A stretch of 64,000 nt of DNA, from contig JAEWRI010000001.1 in NCBI GenBank assembly GCA_023460085.1, positions 62,001-126,000 of the forward strand. Reading direction: 5' to 3'. The position numbers and the translations under genes are program-made. The notes beneath the pieces are model-generated. The model did no database searches and was not told the DNA's origin. It worked only from the letters and a program-made list of their open reading frames with translations. Origin of the DNA: Bacillota bacterium. GTDB lineage: Bacteria; Bacillota; Clostridia; Christensenellales; SZUA-584. Every line of letters starts with the position of its first letter. Positions within the stretch are counted from its first letter, which is position 1. Below are positions 32,575 to 40,289 of the stretch, piece after piece.

Positions 32575-33762
32575 ATGGACGCATTGGTTTATGTAATGGC
32601 CGGGCTGTGCGCACTGATGGCCGCGGTGGCGGCGCTGGCGCTGCTGCGCAGCCGCGGCGTACCGGACATCCGGCGGGAGGTGGACGCGCTGCGCCGGGAG
32701 CAGGCACAGAACGCGGAGGCGCTGCGCCGGGAAATCGTCTCTACCATGAAGCTGCTGGGCGACGGCGCGAGCCGCCAGATTGCCGACGGAGCGCGCCTGA
32801 ACGGCGAGAGCACAGACCGGCTGCGCGCCGGCGTGGAGGCGCGGCTGAAGGATATCTCCGACATGACGGAGCGGCGGTTGGAGCAGATGCGCAAGGCGGT
32901 GGACGAGCAGCTCTCCGACATGCTGCAAAAGCGGCTGACCGGTTCCTTCAAGCAGGTGTCGGATCAGCTGGAGCAGGTGTTCAAGAGCATGGGCGAGGTG
33001 CGCTCCCTCGCAACGGGCGTGGGCGATCTGAAGCGCGTGCTGACAAACGTAAAGGTGCGCGGCACCTGGGGCGAGATGCAGCTGGGCAGCCTCATCTCCT
33101 CCATGCTTTCTCCGGTACAGTACATGCAAAACGCGGGCGTAAAGGAAGGGCGCGAACGCGTGGAATACGCCGTCGTGCTGCCGGGGCGCGGCGACGACGC
33201 GCTGCTGCTGCCCATCGATTCCAAGTTCCCGATGGAAGCATACATCGCCAAGGAGGACGTGCTGGCCGCGGGCGACAAAGCCAGCGCGCGCGAGGCGATG
33301 AAGGCGCTCTCGGCGGCCATCGTCACCGAGGCGAAGCGAATCCGCGACAAGTATATCAACCCGCCCGTCACCACGGACTTCGCCATCATGTACCTGCCCA
33401 CGGAGGGGCTGTACGCCGACGCCATCGCCATGGGCACGTTCGACATATGCCAGCGGGAGCACCACGTCATCATCTCCGGCCCCTCCACGCTGACCGCGCT
33501 GCTCTCCAGCCTTCAGATGGGCTTCAAGACGCTGGCCATAGAGAAACAGTCCGGCGAGGTGCTGCGGCTGCTTGAAACGGTGCGCAAAGCCTTCTCCGGG
33601 TTTTCGGTTGCGCTCGACAAGACGCAGAAAAGCCTCTATGCGGCCCAGAACAACCTCGACGACGCCTCCCGCCGTTCGCGCACCATCGAGAAGCAGCTGG
33701 ACAAGGTTACGGGCATCGAGGACGGCGCGTATCTTTCCGGCGGAGAAGCGGCGGAAAGTTAA
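32575..33762 (+). CDS. rmuC: DNA recombination protein RmuC
   Basis: 395 residues. An N-terminal membrane anchor (LVYVMAGLCALMAAVAALALL) is followed by a long coiled coil (about 30-160) and the RmuC nuclease-like domain (VRGTWGEMQLGSLI..., LPIDSKFPMEAY, VTTDFAIMYLPTEGLYADA). It is linked to limiting rearrangements at inverted repeats. It appears to be monocistronic. Confidence 0.95.
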   Translation: MDALVYVMAGLCALMAAVAALALLRSRGVPDIRREVDALRREQAQNAEALRREIVSTMKLLGDGASRQIADGARLNGESTDRLRAGVEARLKDISDMTERRLEQMRKAVDEQLSDMLQKRLTGSFKQVSDQLEQVFKSMGEVRSLATGVGDLKRVLTNVKVRGTWGEMQLGSLISSMLSPVQYMQNAGVKEGRERVEYAVVLPGRGDDALLLPIDSKFPMEAYIAKEDVLAAGDKASAREAMKALSAAIVTEAKRIRDKYINPPVTTDFAIMYLPTEGLYADAIAMGTFDICQREHHVIISGPSTLTALLSSLQMGFKTLAIEKQSGEVLRLLETVRKAFSGFSVALDKTQKSLYAAQNNLDDASRRSRTIEKQLDKVTGIEDGAYLSGGEAAES

Positions 33763-33862
33763 AATATACAGTTGCACACAACAGAACCGTCACGCGTAGT
33801 ATAGAGTGAGCCTGATATAAAAGGGACACCTAAACTAATCTTATTTGTGAGGAGGACGTATC

Positions 33863-34090
33863 ATGTGTGACGGTGGATGGGGCGGCGGCAACTGCTGCTG
33901 GATCATCATATTGCTGCTTTGCTGCTGCGGCGGCGGTTTTGGACGCGGCGGCTGCGGCTGCAACGAAGGCTGCGGCGGCGGATGGGGCGGCGGCTTTGGC
34001 GGCTGCAACTGCATTTGGATCATACTGCTGCTTTGCTGCTGCGGCGGCGAAGGCTTCGGCGGATGGGGCGGACCTGGCCCCAAGTGCTAA
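33863..34090 (+). CDS. Gly/Cys-rich small protein (high-cysteine HCB13-like)
   Basis: 75 residues, about one fifth Cys and over a third Gly. Two tandem halves share WII-LLLCCCGG flanked by glycine stretches (GGWGGGNCC... and GGWGGGFGGCN...). The hydrophobic WIIxLLLCCC cores may insert in or lie on a membrane, or cross-link by disulfides. It resembles proteins annotated in clostridia as chorion-like high-cysteine protein. GGAGG lies before the ATG and a terminator follows. A spore-surface role is possible but not shown. Confidence 0.75.
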   Translation: MCDGGWGGGNCCWIIILLLCCCGGGFGRGGCGCNEGCGGGWGGGFGGCNCIWIILLLCCCGGEGFGGWGGPGPKC

Positions 34091-34180
34091 GCACCCTGAC
34101 GGAGCTGCAAACGCGGCTGCCGGGATACGGACGCAAAAAACAACATATACCCTCGTATATGCTGGGCATGACGATAGGGA

Positions 34181-34206
34181 GAGGGCTTTCGCCAAAGCCC
34201 TCTTTT
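34181..34206 (+). terminator. Terminator of the Gly/Cys-rich gene
   Basis: GAGGGCTTT (34181-34189), loop CGCC, AAAGCCCTC (34194-34202), then TTTT. Confidence 0.88.
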
Positions 34207-34232
34207 ATTTGCGCTTCTCCCCCGCGTACAAG

Positions 34233-34262
34233 AAAAAGGAGCGACACGCTGTCACTCCTTTT
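34233..34262 (-). terminator. Terminator of the HtrA gene
   Basis: AAAAAGGAGCGACA (34233-34246) pairs with TGTCACTCCTTTT (34250-34262) with one mismatch and a 3-nt loop. On the minus strand a T-tract follows the stem. It works in the direction of the protease gene ending at 34293. Confidence 0.8.
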
Positions 34263-34292
34263 CCCGTCCTGCCCGCTGCGGCCCGGGCCGCG

Positions 34293-35627
34293 TTACTCCG
34301 CCGAGGCAAGCTCTATGGTAAGCGTCACCGGACTGCCGCCGCGCTCCACGCTCAGTGTCACGCTGTCGCCCGGTACGTGGCTGTAGATCTGCTCCTTGGC
34401 TTCCAGTATGGTGTTCACCGTTACGCCGTCTATCGCGGTGATGATATCGCCCTCGCGAAGTCCCTGCGTATACGCGTCAGAGGAAGTATCCACCTGATAC
34501 ACATACAGCCCGCTGTCGAGCGTAATATCGTAATTGGTGTATGCCAGCAACTCGCTGTCTATCAGCGACACGCCCATTTTGGCCTGCTTGAACTCGCCCG
34601 TCGCCACAATCTGCGCGATGATGGGCTTTGCCGCGTTGATGGGGATGGCAAACCCGATGCCCTCGCCATCGGACAGCTTGTAGCTGTTGATGCCGATGAC
34701 CTCCCCCGCCGCGTTCAGCAGCGCGCCGCCGCTGTTGCCCGAGTTAATCGCCGCGTCGGTCTGAATGAGCGCCTCCGCTATCTGCGTGCTGCTCAGCGCC
34801 ACGCTGCGATCCAGCGCGCTCACGATGCCGGACGTCACGGTCTGCTCCAGCCCCAGCGGATTGCCGATGGCCACCGTAATCTCGCCCACCGTCAGGCTGT
34901 CCGAGTCTCCCAGCGTCGCCGCGGTAAGGCCCGTCGCGTCAATCTTGATCACCGCAAGGTCCATCTCCTCGTCGGAGTAGAGCACCTCCGCGGTGTACTC
35001 CGTGCCGTCCGCCAGCGTCACGGTAATTGTGCTGTCCGACTCCTGCGGCTGCTGGAATCCGTAGCCCGGCTGGAACATCTGCGTCGTATTGTCCGTGGCG
35101 ATAACATGCTCGTTGGTCAGTATCAGCCCGTCGCTGCTGACGATGACACCCGTGCCGCTGCCTTGACTCGTCGCCACGCCCACCACCGATTTGGATACCG
35201 CCGCCACCACGTTTTGCACCGTTTCAGAGTAATCCGTCGTTACGAGGTTTACATTGTTGTACACCGTGTCTCCCGCCGTACCGGAACCGCCGCCCGAAGA
35301 AACCGAGTCGATGCTCGAGTCGTCCGCTGCGTCCGCGACAGCCTTGTCAATATAGGCCTGCTGGGAAGCGCTGAGACCGTCATCCGTATTATTCAGATAC
35401 AACGCGACCCCGCCGCCGCCGATGAGCGAGCCCAGCAGCGCGCCCACCAGGGCGAACGCAATCCCGCGTCCATGGCGCGGCTTGCGCGTCTCCGGCGGCT
35501 TTACCGGCGGCTGATACCCGCCGTAAGGCGGCTGATACCCGCTGTATTGCGACGGTTCGTTTGTCACATAGGGCTGCTGTCCGCTCCCATGAAGATTCGA
35601 TTGATCATTTCCTTCATATGGTTCCAT
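34293..35627 (-). CDS. HtrA/DegP-type membrane-anchored serine protease with PDZ domain
   Basis: 444 residues. A Pro/Tyr/Gln-rich cytosolic head (repeated GYQPPYGG) is followed by one TM helix (about 49-70) and an extracytoplasmic trypsin-like domain. The triad is His in LTNEHVI, Asp in MDLAVIKID and Ser in NSGNSGGALLN. A C-terminal PDZ domain (SGLYVYQVDTSSDAYTQGLREGDIITAIDG) completes it. It degrades misfolded envelope proteins. This is the Bacillus HtrA/YvtA layout. Confidence 0.95.
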   Translation of the reverse strand: MEPYEGNDQSNLHGSGQQPYVTNEPSQYSGYQPPYGGYQPPVKPPETRKPRHGRGIAFALVGALLGSLIGGGGVALYLNNTDDGLSASQQAYIDKAVADAADDSSIDSVSSGGGSGTAGDTVYNNVNLVTTDYSETVQNVVAAVSKSVVGVATSQGSGTGVIVSSDGLILTNEHVIATDNTTQMFQPGYGFQQPQESDSTITVTLADGTEYTAEVLYSDEEMDLAVIKIDATGLTAATLGDSDSLTVGEITVAIGNPLGLEQTVTSGIVSALDRSVALSSTQIAEALIQTDAAINSGNSGGALLNAAGEVIGINSYKLSDGEGIGFAIPINAAKPIIAQIVATGEFKQAKMGVSLIDSELLAYTNYDITLDSGLYVYQVDTSSDAYTQGLREGDIITAIDGVTVNTILEAKEQIYSHVPGDSVTLSVERGGSPVTLTIELASAE

Positions 35628-35693
35628 ATTGTTTTTCCTCCTTCGTCAAGCTCTGCACATAATATAGCCTGTCTTTATGGCGCAAGTATAACG

Positions 35694-35705
35694 GGTTCAT
35701 GAACC
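35694..35705. repeat. 12-bp palindrome between htrA and the lipoprotein gene
   Basis: GGTTCATGAACC, extendable by AACG/CGTT arms with one extra base. It lies in the divergent control region; it may be an operator or a small hairpin followed by TTTTT. Confidence 0.4.
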
Positions 35706-35729
35706 GTTTTTGAAAAAACATGATTGATT

Positions 35730-35758
35730 TTGTAAAGCCGGAACATATAGGGTACAAT
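35730..35758 (+). promoter_or_regulatory. Promoter of the lipoprotein gene
   Basis: TTGTAA (35730-35735), 17-bp spacer, TACAAT (35753-35758). The ribosome site GGGAGGG precedes the ATG at 35793. Confidence 0.65.
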
Positions 35759-35792
35759 TTGCGTCATAAGGGCATTAACAGGGAGGGTAATC

Positions 35793-36251
35793 ATGAAAAA
35801 ACCGTTTATTCTGATCGTCGCCGTCGCGCTGGTATTCTTGCTGACAGCCTGCGCATCCTCGCGCATTGATGTCAAGGATTTAAAAGAATCGTCCTACGAC
35901 GCCGCGCAGCAGAGCATGCAGGTGACCTTGACAATTGACCCATCCTCCGTAAAGGCCGGTACGGAAACGCTGTCGATGCATTTTGAAAACAACTCCGACA
36001 CAGAGTTCAGCTTCGGCATGGAGCCGCACCTCGATATCGAATCCGGCGGCGTATGGTACACGGTTCCCACCGCGGAGGACGCGGTCTGGATCGAAATCGC
36101 GTACGTACTGCCCGCGGGGGAATCCTCCGATTTCGAGTTTCCGCTTAAAGCATTTTACGGCAGCCTGCCTGCGGGGCATTACCGCATCGTGAAGCCGCTG
36201 TACGCGGACGGCGTCAATCCCTTCGTCATCGGGGAATTCACGATAGCGTAA
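35793..36251 (+). CDS. Small lipoprotein with Ig-like beta-sandwich domain
   Basis: 152 residues. A lipoprotein signal (MKKPFILIVAVALVFLLTAC, Cys at 20) precedes an all-beta domain of about 115 residues. Its pattern LSMHFENNSDTEFSFG...W...LPAGESSDFEFPL...LPAGHYRIVKPL matches bacterial Ig-like domains found in secreted Firmicutes lipoproteins. It should be anchored on the outer face of the membrane. The function is unknown. Confidence 0.8.
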   Translation: MKKPFILIVAVALVFLLTACASSRIDVKDLKESSYDAAQQSMQVTLTIDPSSVKAGTETLSMHFENNSDTEFSFGMEPHLDIESGGVWYTVPTAEDAVWIEIAYVLPAGESSDFEFPLKAFYGSLPAGHYRIVKPLYADGVNPFVIGEFTIA

Positions 36252-36291
36252 CCGCGCACTGCCGTCTGAAGCCGGAGAAAATCCATACCGC

Positions 36292-36316
36292 AAAAAAGGC
36301 CGCGAATGCGGCCTTT
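36292..36316 (-). terminator. Terminator of the PadR-HAAS-DUF4097 operon
   Basis: AAAGGCCGC and GCGGCCTTT around GAAT (36295-36316). On the minus strand the stem is followed by six Ts (36292-36297 complement). Confidence 0.9.
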
Positions 36317-36332
36317 GCTGTACGATGCGCGG

Positions 36333-37319
36333 TCAGTTCTGTATGATATTTATGCCGCCCGAAACCGTGCTGAGGTTTACAGAAGCGCCGCCGCCGTTCA
36401 CCTTTCCGGTGATATGTTCGCCTACGGGGCCGTCGCTGTCTCCGCCGCTGACGGTGCGCTCAAAGTCGCAGTCGATGCCTCCGGACGTGGTGTTGGCGTC
36501 GAGCGTAAACGCGGCCTGCGCGTTCAGCTTCAGGGTAATGCTGCCGCTGGTGACGTCCGCCCGGATTTCCTCAATCTCCGGCTGAGACAGGCTCACCGTC
36601 ACGCCTCCCGACGTGCTGGACACGTCGATGCTGCCCGTTACTTCCGCCACGTTTACCTCTCCCGAGGTGCAGTGCAGCGTTACCGCCGCGTTGGTGTCCC
36701 GCACATCAATGCCGCCCGACTGGCAGGTGGCGCGTATGCTTTCGAACTGCGAGGACGCAACCTTTATCTTGCCCGAAGCGGAATCAATGCGGAGCGTTCC
36801 GCCCTTAACGCCGCTGATATTGACATCTCCGCTGGCGCAGCTTATCGCCACGGGTCCCAGCTCCAGGTTCTGCACATCGATGCCGCCCGAGGCACTCGAT
36901 ATGTCCGTCTCCATGCCGAAATCCTCCGGCAGGTACACCTTCATCTGCACGTCGATGAAATTCACACCGATGGGATCCAGATCCAGCTTCACGCGCAGCG
37001 CGCCGCCGTCCTGCGTCACCTTCAGGTATTGATCCTTCGTCTTTGCCGTCCAGATGCTGCCCGAGAGTTCCACGCGCACTTCATCCCCCGGCTCTAGGGT
37101 GATAGCGCCCGACGGGCATTCCACCGACAGCGACGTCACCCCGTCAAGGTCGAGCGCCTGCGTTTCGTCCAGCGTCACCCGCTGGCCGCCCAGCAGATCC
37201 GCGATGCCCGCGCCGCTGCCGGCCTTGCCGAAGTACACCCCCACCACAATGGCCGCACCAATAAGGCACACCAGCGCCACGCAGCCGAAAATCAGCAGCA
37301 CCTTCTTTGAATTACTCAT
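36333..37319 (-). CDS. DUF4097-family beta-helix membrane protein
   Basis: 328 residues. One TM helix near the N-terminus (VLLIFGCVALVCLIGAAIVVGVYFG) is followed by a right-handed beta-helix-like domain with repeats of the type SASGxIxV, SxxGGIDV and TSGEVNV about every 20 residues. This is typical of DUF4097 proteins, which end PadR-HAAS-DUF4097 cassettes in Firmicutes. It probably lies outside the membrane; its function is unknown. Its start overlaps the upstream gene by 8 bp. Confidence 0.88.
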   Translation of the reverse strand: MSNSKKVLLIFGCVALVCLIGAAIVVGVYFGKAGSGAGIADLLGGQRVTLDETQALDLDGVTSLSVECPSGAITLEPGDEVRVELSGSIWTAKTKDQYLKVTQDGGALRVKLDLDPIGVNFIDVQMKVYLPEDFGMETDISSASGGIDVQNLELGPVAISCASGDVNISGVKGGTLRIDSASGKIKVASSQFESIRATCQSGGIDVRDTNAAVTLHCTSGEVNVAEVTGSIDVSSTSGGVTVSLSQPEIEEIRADVTSGSITLKLNAQAAFTLDANTTSGGIDCDFERTVSGGDSDGPVGEHITGKVNGGGASVNLSTVSGGINIIQN

Positions 37320-37890
37320 TGTCCATTCCTCCTTTGATGCGCTCCGATATTCCGCTCAGGAAGCGCATGTTTCCTTTCTTAAAAACTCTGCCCAGGTGTA
37401 GAAGCCCCACGAAGGCCATGACGCCCAGCGCTATCAGCAGCCCGCTGCCGAATATCCCCAGAAAGCCCGTCACCATACCCGCAGCGCCGAAGTTCATGAT
37501 GGAGAAGCCCAATCCCGCGACGCCCGCGATGCCCACCGAGCACACCGCGATATACAGCGCCCCAATCACGATGTAGCCCGTAACCACTACGAACACGACA
37601 TACAGAAAATCGATAATGCCGAGGCCTGCTGACGAAAAGAATGCCTTTGCCATGTTCTTCGCGGAACGCTCCTGCTGCGCGTGTTCGATGTAGCGCTGCA
37701 CGGAATACTCCTTCGCGAGCTTTTTGGGGTCTCCCAGACGCTCGCACATCTCCTCTTCACCGCGGCCTTCACGCGCGCCGTACGCGAAGTACTCCTCAAT
37801 GTCCGCAAGGATGTCGTCCACCTCGGGCTTAGGCAGCTTTTCCAGGCCCTCGGTAAGCTGCCGCATAAATGCCTGCCTATTCATGCGCAA
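37312..37890 (-). CDS. HAAS-domain (DUF1700) membrane protein
   Basis: 192 residues. The N-terminal HAAS domain (FMRQLTEGLEKLPKPEVDDILADIEEYFAYG...LGDPKKLAKEY) is followed by three or four TM helices. In known cassettes the HAAS domain contacts the PadR regulator and tethers a membrane signal to transcription. It overlaps padR by 14 bp and the DUF4097 gene by 8 bp. Confidence 0.9.
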   Translation of the reverse strand: MRMNRQAFMRQLTEGLEKLPKPEVDDILADIEEYFAYGAREGRGEEEMCERLGDPKKLAKEYSVQRYIEHAQQERSAKNMAKAFFSSAGLGIIDFLYVVFVVVTGYIVIGALYIAVCSVGIAGVAGLGFSIMNFGAAGMVTGFLGIFGSGLLIALGVMAFVGLLHLGRVFKKGNMRFLSGISERIKGGMDNE

Positions 37891-38197
37891 TCCCTCCCAG
37901 CACGGCGTTCACGCCGTCAATAAATGTCGTCCAGTCGTATAGCGACTCCTGCCGCATCTGCTCTCCTTTTTCAGTGAGCTGATAATACTTGCGCGGCGGC
38001 CCCTCCGGCGATTCCTCCAGATACGTGCTCACGTAGCCTTCGTTCTTCAGCCGCCGAAGCAGCGGGTAAATCGTACCTTCTGAAATCTCGATGTTTTTCG
38101 AAATCTCCGCAACCAGCTCGTAGCCGTACCGATTATCCGTCTTCAGCAGCGACAGCACGCATAATTCCAGAACGCCTTTTTTGAGCTGTATGTTCAT
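37877..38197 (-). CDS. PadR-family transcriptional regulator
   Basis: 106 residues. The winged helix is typical of PadR: LELCVLSLLKTDNRYGYELVAEISK and EGTIYPLLRRLKNEGYV. The C-terminal helix is short (PadR-s2 type). The ATG at 38197 has AGGAG six bases upstream. It is the first gene of the cassette, with repeated sites on its promoter, so it is probably self-regulating. Confidence 0.93.
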   Translation of the reverse strand: MNIQLKKGVLELCVLSLLKTDNRYGYELVAEISKNIEISEGTIYPLLRRLKNEGYVSTYLEESPEGPPRKYYQLTEKGEQMRQESLYDWTTFIDGVNAVLGGIAHE

Positions 38198-38234
38198 TGA
38201 CACTCCTGCACACCTCCTTTGCATCGACAGTTAC

Positions 38235-38263
38235 AGCATAGCACACGGTACCTTGCATTGCAA
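38235..38263 (-). promoter_or_regulatory. Promoter of the PadR cassette
   Basis: On the minus strand TTGCAA (38258-38263), 17-bp spacer, TATGCT (38235-38240). Direct repeats of TACCTTGCA at 38249-38257 and 38266-38274 cover and flank the -35 and are the candidate PadR sites, 17 bp apart. Confidence 0.6.
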
Positions 38264-38332
38264 TATACCTTGCAAAATTTTTTTCCTGCTTAGCAGGCCC
38301 CGCCTTCGGGCGTATGCGGTAGTGCCGGTAAG

Positions 38333-38938
38333 CTACCATACGTGCGGAATCAGCCGCCATGTCTCTCCGCAGTATTCCCGGTACGCCTCCCCGAAGCGCT
38401 CCTCCATGGCTTTTTCCTCCACCCGGATACGGTAGCCGTATACCGCCGCGCAGAGAAGCACCGTCACTGCCAGCCCCAGAGGGGACCGGAATGCGAGAGC
38501 GATGCCCAGAAGCGTCAGTATGCTGCCCGTATACGCCGGATGGCGCACGCACCTGTACGGTCCGCTGCGAACGAGCTCCTGCCGGGCGTCCGCCCTGACC
38601 TGCAGCGTAAAAAACCGGCCCAGCGTCCATACCGAATATGCGCGGATGAACAGACCGGCCAGCATCATTACCGCCCCGCCCCAGAACAGGCCCTCCGGCA
38701 GCACCGGCGCTAAAGCGCGGACGCACACCGGGTTTAAGAATACCGCCGACCAGTATCCCGCCATCATCAGCAGCATGGAGCCGCGGTCCCCCGCCGTACT
38801 TTTTTCCGGGCTTCGCAGCGTATTGCGCAGGGTCAGTGCCAGTATTGCGCCCTCCGTGAGCAGCACGAGAATGAATAAGATCTGAAACGTGTTCTTGAGC
38901 GCCGCGCCCGGAAAATAAGTGTCGCCAAAAAAATACAC
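38333..38938 (-). CDS. Isoprenylcysteine carboxyl methyltransferase-family membrane protein
   Basis: 201 residues with five or six TM helices. The C-terminal catalytic signature is SGPYRCVRHPAYTGSILTLLG followed by EEKAMEERFGEAYREYC, as in ICMT/PEMT enzymes that use S-adenosylmethionine at the membrane. The acceptor in bacteria is unknown. The GTG at 38936-38938 is chosen because AGGAGG lies six bases upstream; the longer open frame upstream has no membrane or family features. Confidence 0.8.
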   Translation of the reverse strand: MYFFGDTYFPGAALKNTFQILFILVLLTEGAILALTLRNTLRSPEKSTAGDRGSMLLMMAGYWSAVFLNPVCVRALAPVLPEGLFWGGAVMMLAGLFIRAYSVWTLGRFFTLQVRADARQELVRSGPYRCVRHPAYTGSILTLLGIALAFRSPLGLAVTVLLCAAVYGYRIRVEEKAMEERFGEAYREYCGETWRLIPHVW

Positions 38939-39185
38939 CGCATGCCTCCTGATGGTTTTTTCATCCGCAGGAACGCCGCCGCTTTCATTTCTGCGCCTTT
39001 TTTCCTGCCGCTCCAGCATATCGCCGCGCGGTGCTCCGGGCAATGCCTTTGGGACAAGATGCTTTGCAGCGGGGTCAAGATGCATGCCCGCATTTTATTA
39101 GCAGTCTGCCCGAGGGCGGTTGTAAAACTGCATCGTTTATGGCATGATATTCAAAAGGGAATATTCGGAAGAGAGGAACAAAGCC

Positions 39186-39434
39186 ATGGAATGCAACATT
39201 ATGATCGTAAAAATCGGCGAAAGAAGAAAGAAATCCCCCGAGGTGCAGGAGGTGCTGTCCAAGTTCGGCTGTTCCATTAAGACGCGCCTCGGACTGCACG
39301 AGGCGGGCGACGTATGCAGCGAGGAAGGCGTGCTCGTGCTGCAACTCACCGGCGACAAGGACGAGATGTACGGACTGGAGAAGGCGCTCAACAAGCTGGA
39401 GAGCGTGAAGGCGCAGATGGTCATCATCGACTGA
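39186..39434 (+). CDS. Small ACT-like protein, similar to the iron-only hydrogenase system regulator (TM1266 type)
   Basis: 82 residues with a beta-alpha-beta-beta-alpha-beta pattern: IMIVKIGERRKKSPEVQEVLSKFGCSIKTRLGLHEA...GVLVLQLTGDKDEMYGLEKALNKLESVKAQMVII. The RLGL segment and length match small ACT/NikR-C-like proteins often found with [FeFe] hydrogenase maturation genes. No such genes are adjacent here. It may bind a small ligand as an oligomer. A weak promoter (TTGTAA, 17 bp, CATGAT, 39121-39149) precedes it. Confidence 0.65.
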   Translation: MECNIMIVKIGERRKKSPEVQEVLSKFGCSIKTRLGLHEAGDVCSEEGVLVLQLTGDKDEMYGLEKALNKLESVKAQMVIID

Positions 39435-39449
39435 GCCATAAGAAGCACC

Positions 39450-39476
39450 GCCGTCCGGCAGCATTCGCCGGACGGC
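39450..39476. terminator. Convergent terminator hairpin
   Basis: GCCGTCCGGC (39450-39459) and GCCGGACGGC (39467-39476), a perfect 10-bp stem with a 7-nt loop between the ACT-like gene and the convergent acyltransferase gene. The T-run is weak. Confidence 0.7.
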
Positions 39477-39491
39477 TTATTCATTTCCGCT

Positions 39492-40289
39492 TCAAATGTC
39501 CGAAGGCACGGGCTCTTCCCGCCTCTGCTCGTAACGGATGTACTCGAAGTTGTCCGGCTTCTCGGCGGTCTCCCGCATGAAGCGGGATACGCGCTGATGG
39601 AAGTAATCCCGGGCTTCGCGCGCGTTCATCCACGGCTCCGCCACGATGGGATCGCTGAATACCACCGTGCGCGCGGGCGTTTGAAACAGCCTGCTTTTCC
39701 GGTAGCGCGTCACCATCGCCACCACGGGTACGCGCATCTCCGCGGGGTACGTGAAGGATGTGGGCGGAAACGGCCGGACGCCGGTGTAGTACGGCCAGAT
39801 ATGCGCCTCCGGATACACCGTGATACAGCTGCCTTGTGCGCAGCGCAGCTTCACGGTTTCCGAAAACTGCCGCAGCGTTTTTAACTGCGACGGCACGGGA
39901 ATGCCGCCCACCATCTGCACAATGTTGCGTATGCCTTTTATGGACACCGCGTCCGGGCCCGCAATCATATACGTCCGCTTCATCGCGGCCGCGACGTGCG
40001 GCAGAAACGCGTCGGACCAGTGCGTGTGATTCCCGTACAGGAAGCAGCCGCCCTTAATGCGGCGGAGCGCTTTGCGGTTCACAAACCGCGTGCGGTTCAC
40101 GCACCGGATGTACAGCGTCACCAGCGGCAGCGCGATTCCGTAGTACAGCGCAAACGCGGCTGCCCGCCAGAGTATGTTCTTATGGACGTACGGGAACGTC
40201 GCACTCACCGTCTGCGTCCGGATATTCGTCCCCGCAAAGTCGTCCGTCGTCTTCGTGTAATAAGTCACCCTGGGCTCGCGCCGCTTCAT
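39492..40289 (-). CDS. Lysophospholipid acyltransferase (PlsC-like)
   Basis: 265 residues. TM region near 40-58 (AAFALYYGIALPLVTLYI). The acyltransferase HX4D motif is HTHWSD in YGNHTHWSDAF. The glycerophosphate-binding block corresponds to VYPEAHIWPYYTG. It should acylate a lysolipid or a similar acceptor. The ATG at 40289 has GGAGG nine bases upstream but lies 110 bp inside the preceding glycosyltransferase gene, in another frame. Confidence 0.85.
   Translation of the reverse strand: MKRREPRVTYYTKTTDDFAGTNIRTQTVSATFPYVHKNILWRAAAFALYYGIALPLVTLYIRCVNRTRFVNRKALRRIKGGCFLYGNHTHWSDAFLPHVAAAMKRTYMIAGPDAVSIKGIRNIVQMVGGIPVPSQLKTLRQFSETVKLRCAQGSCITVYPEAHIWPYYTGVRPFPPTSFTYPAEMRVPVVAMVTRYRKSRLFQTPARTVVFSDPIVAEPWMNAREARDYFHQRVSRFMRETAEKPDNFEYIRYEQRREEPVPSDI

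Noticed and set aside
33867..35702. 611-codon plus-strand frame across the Gly/Cys gene, two terminators and the HtrA gene
   Set aside because: It is antisense to a complete HtrA protease with catalytic triad and runs through terminators; GC-rich sequence keeps the opposite strand open.
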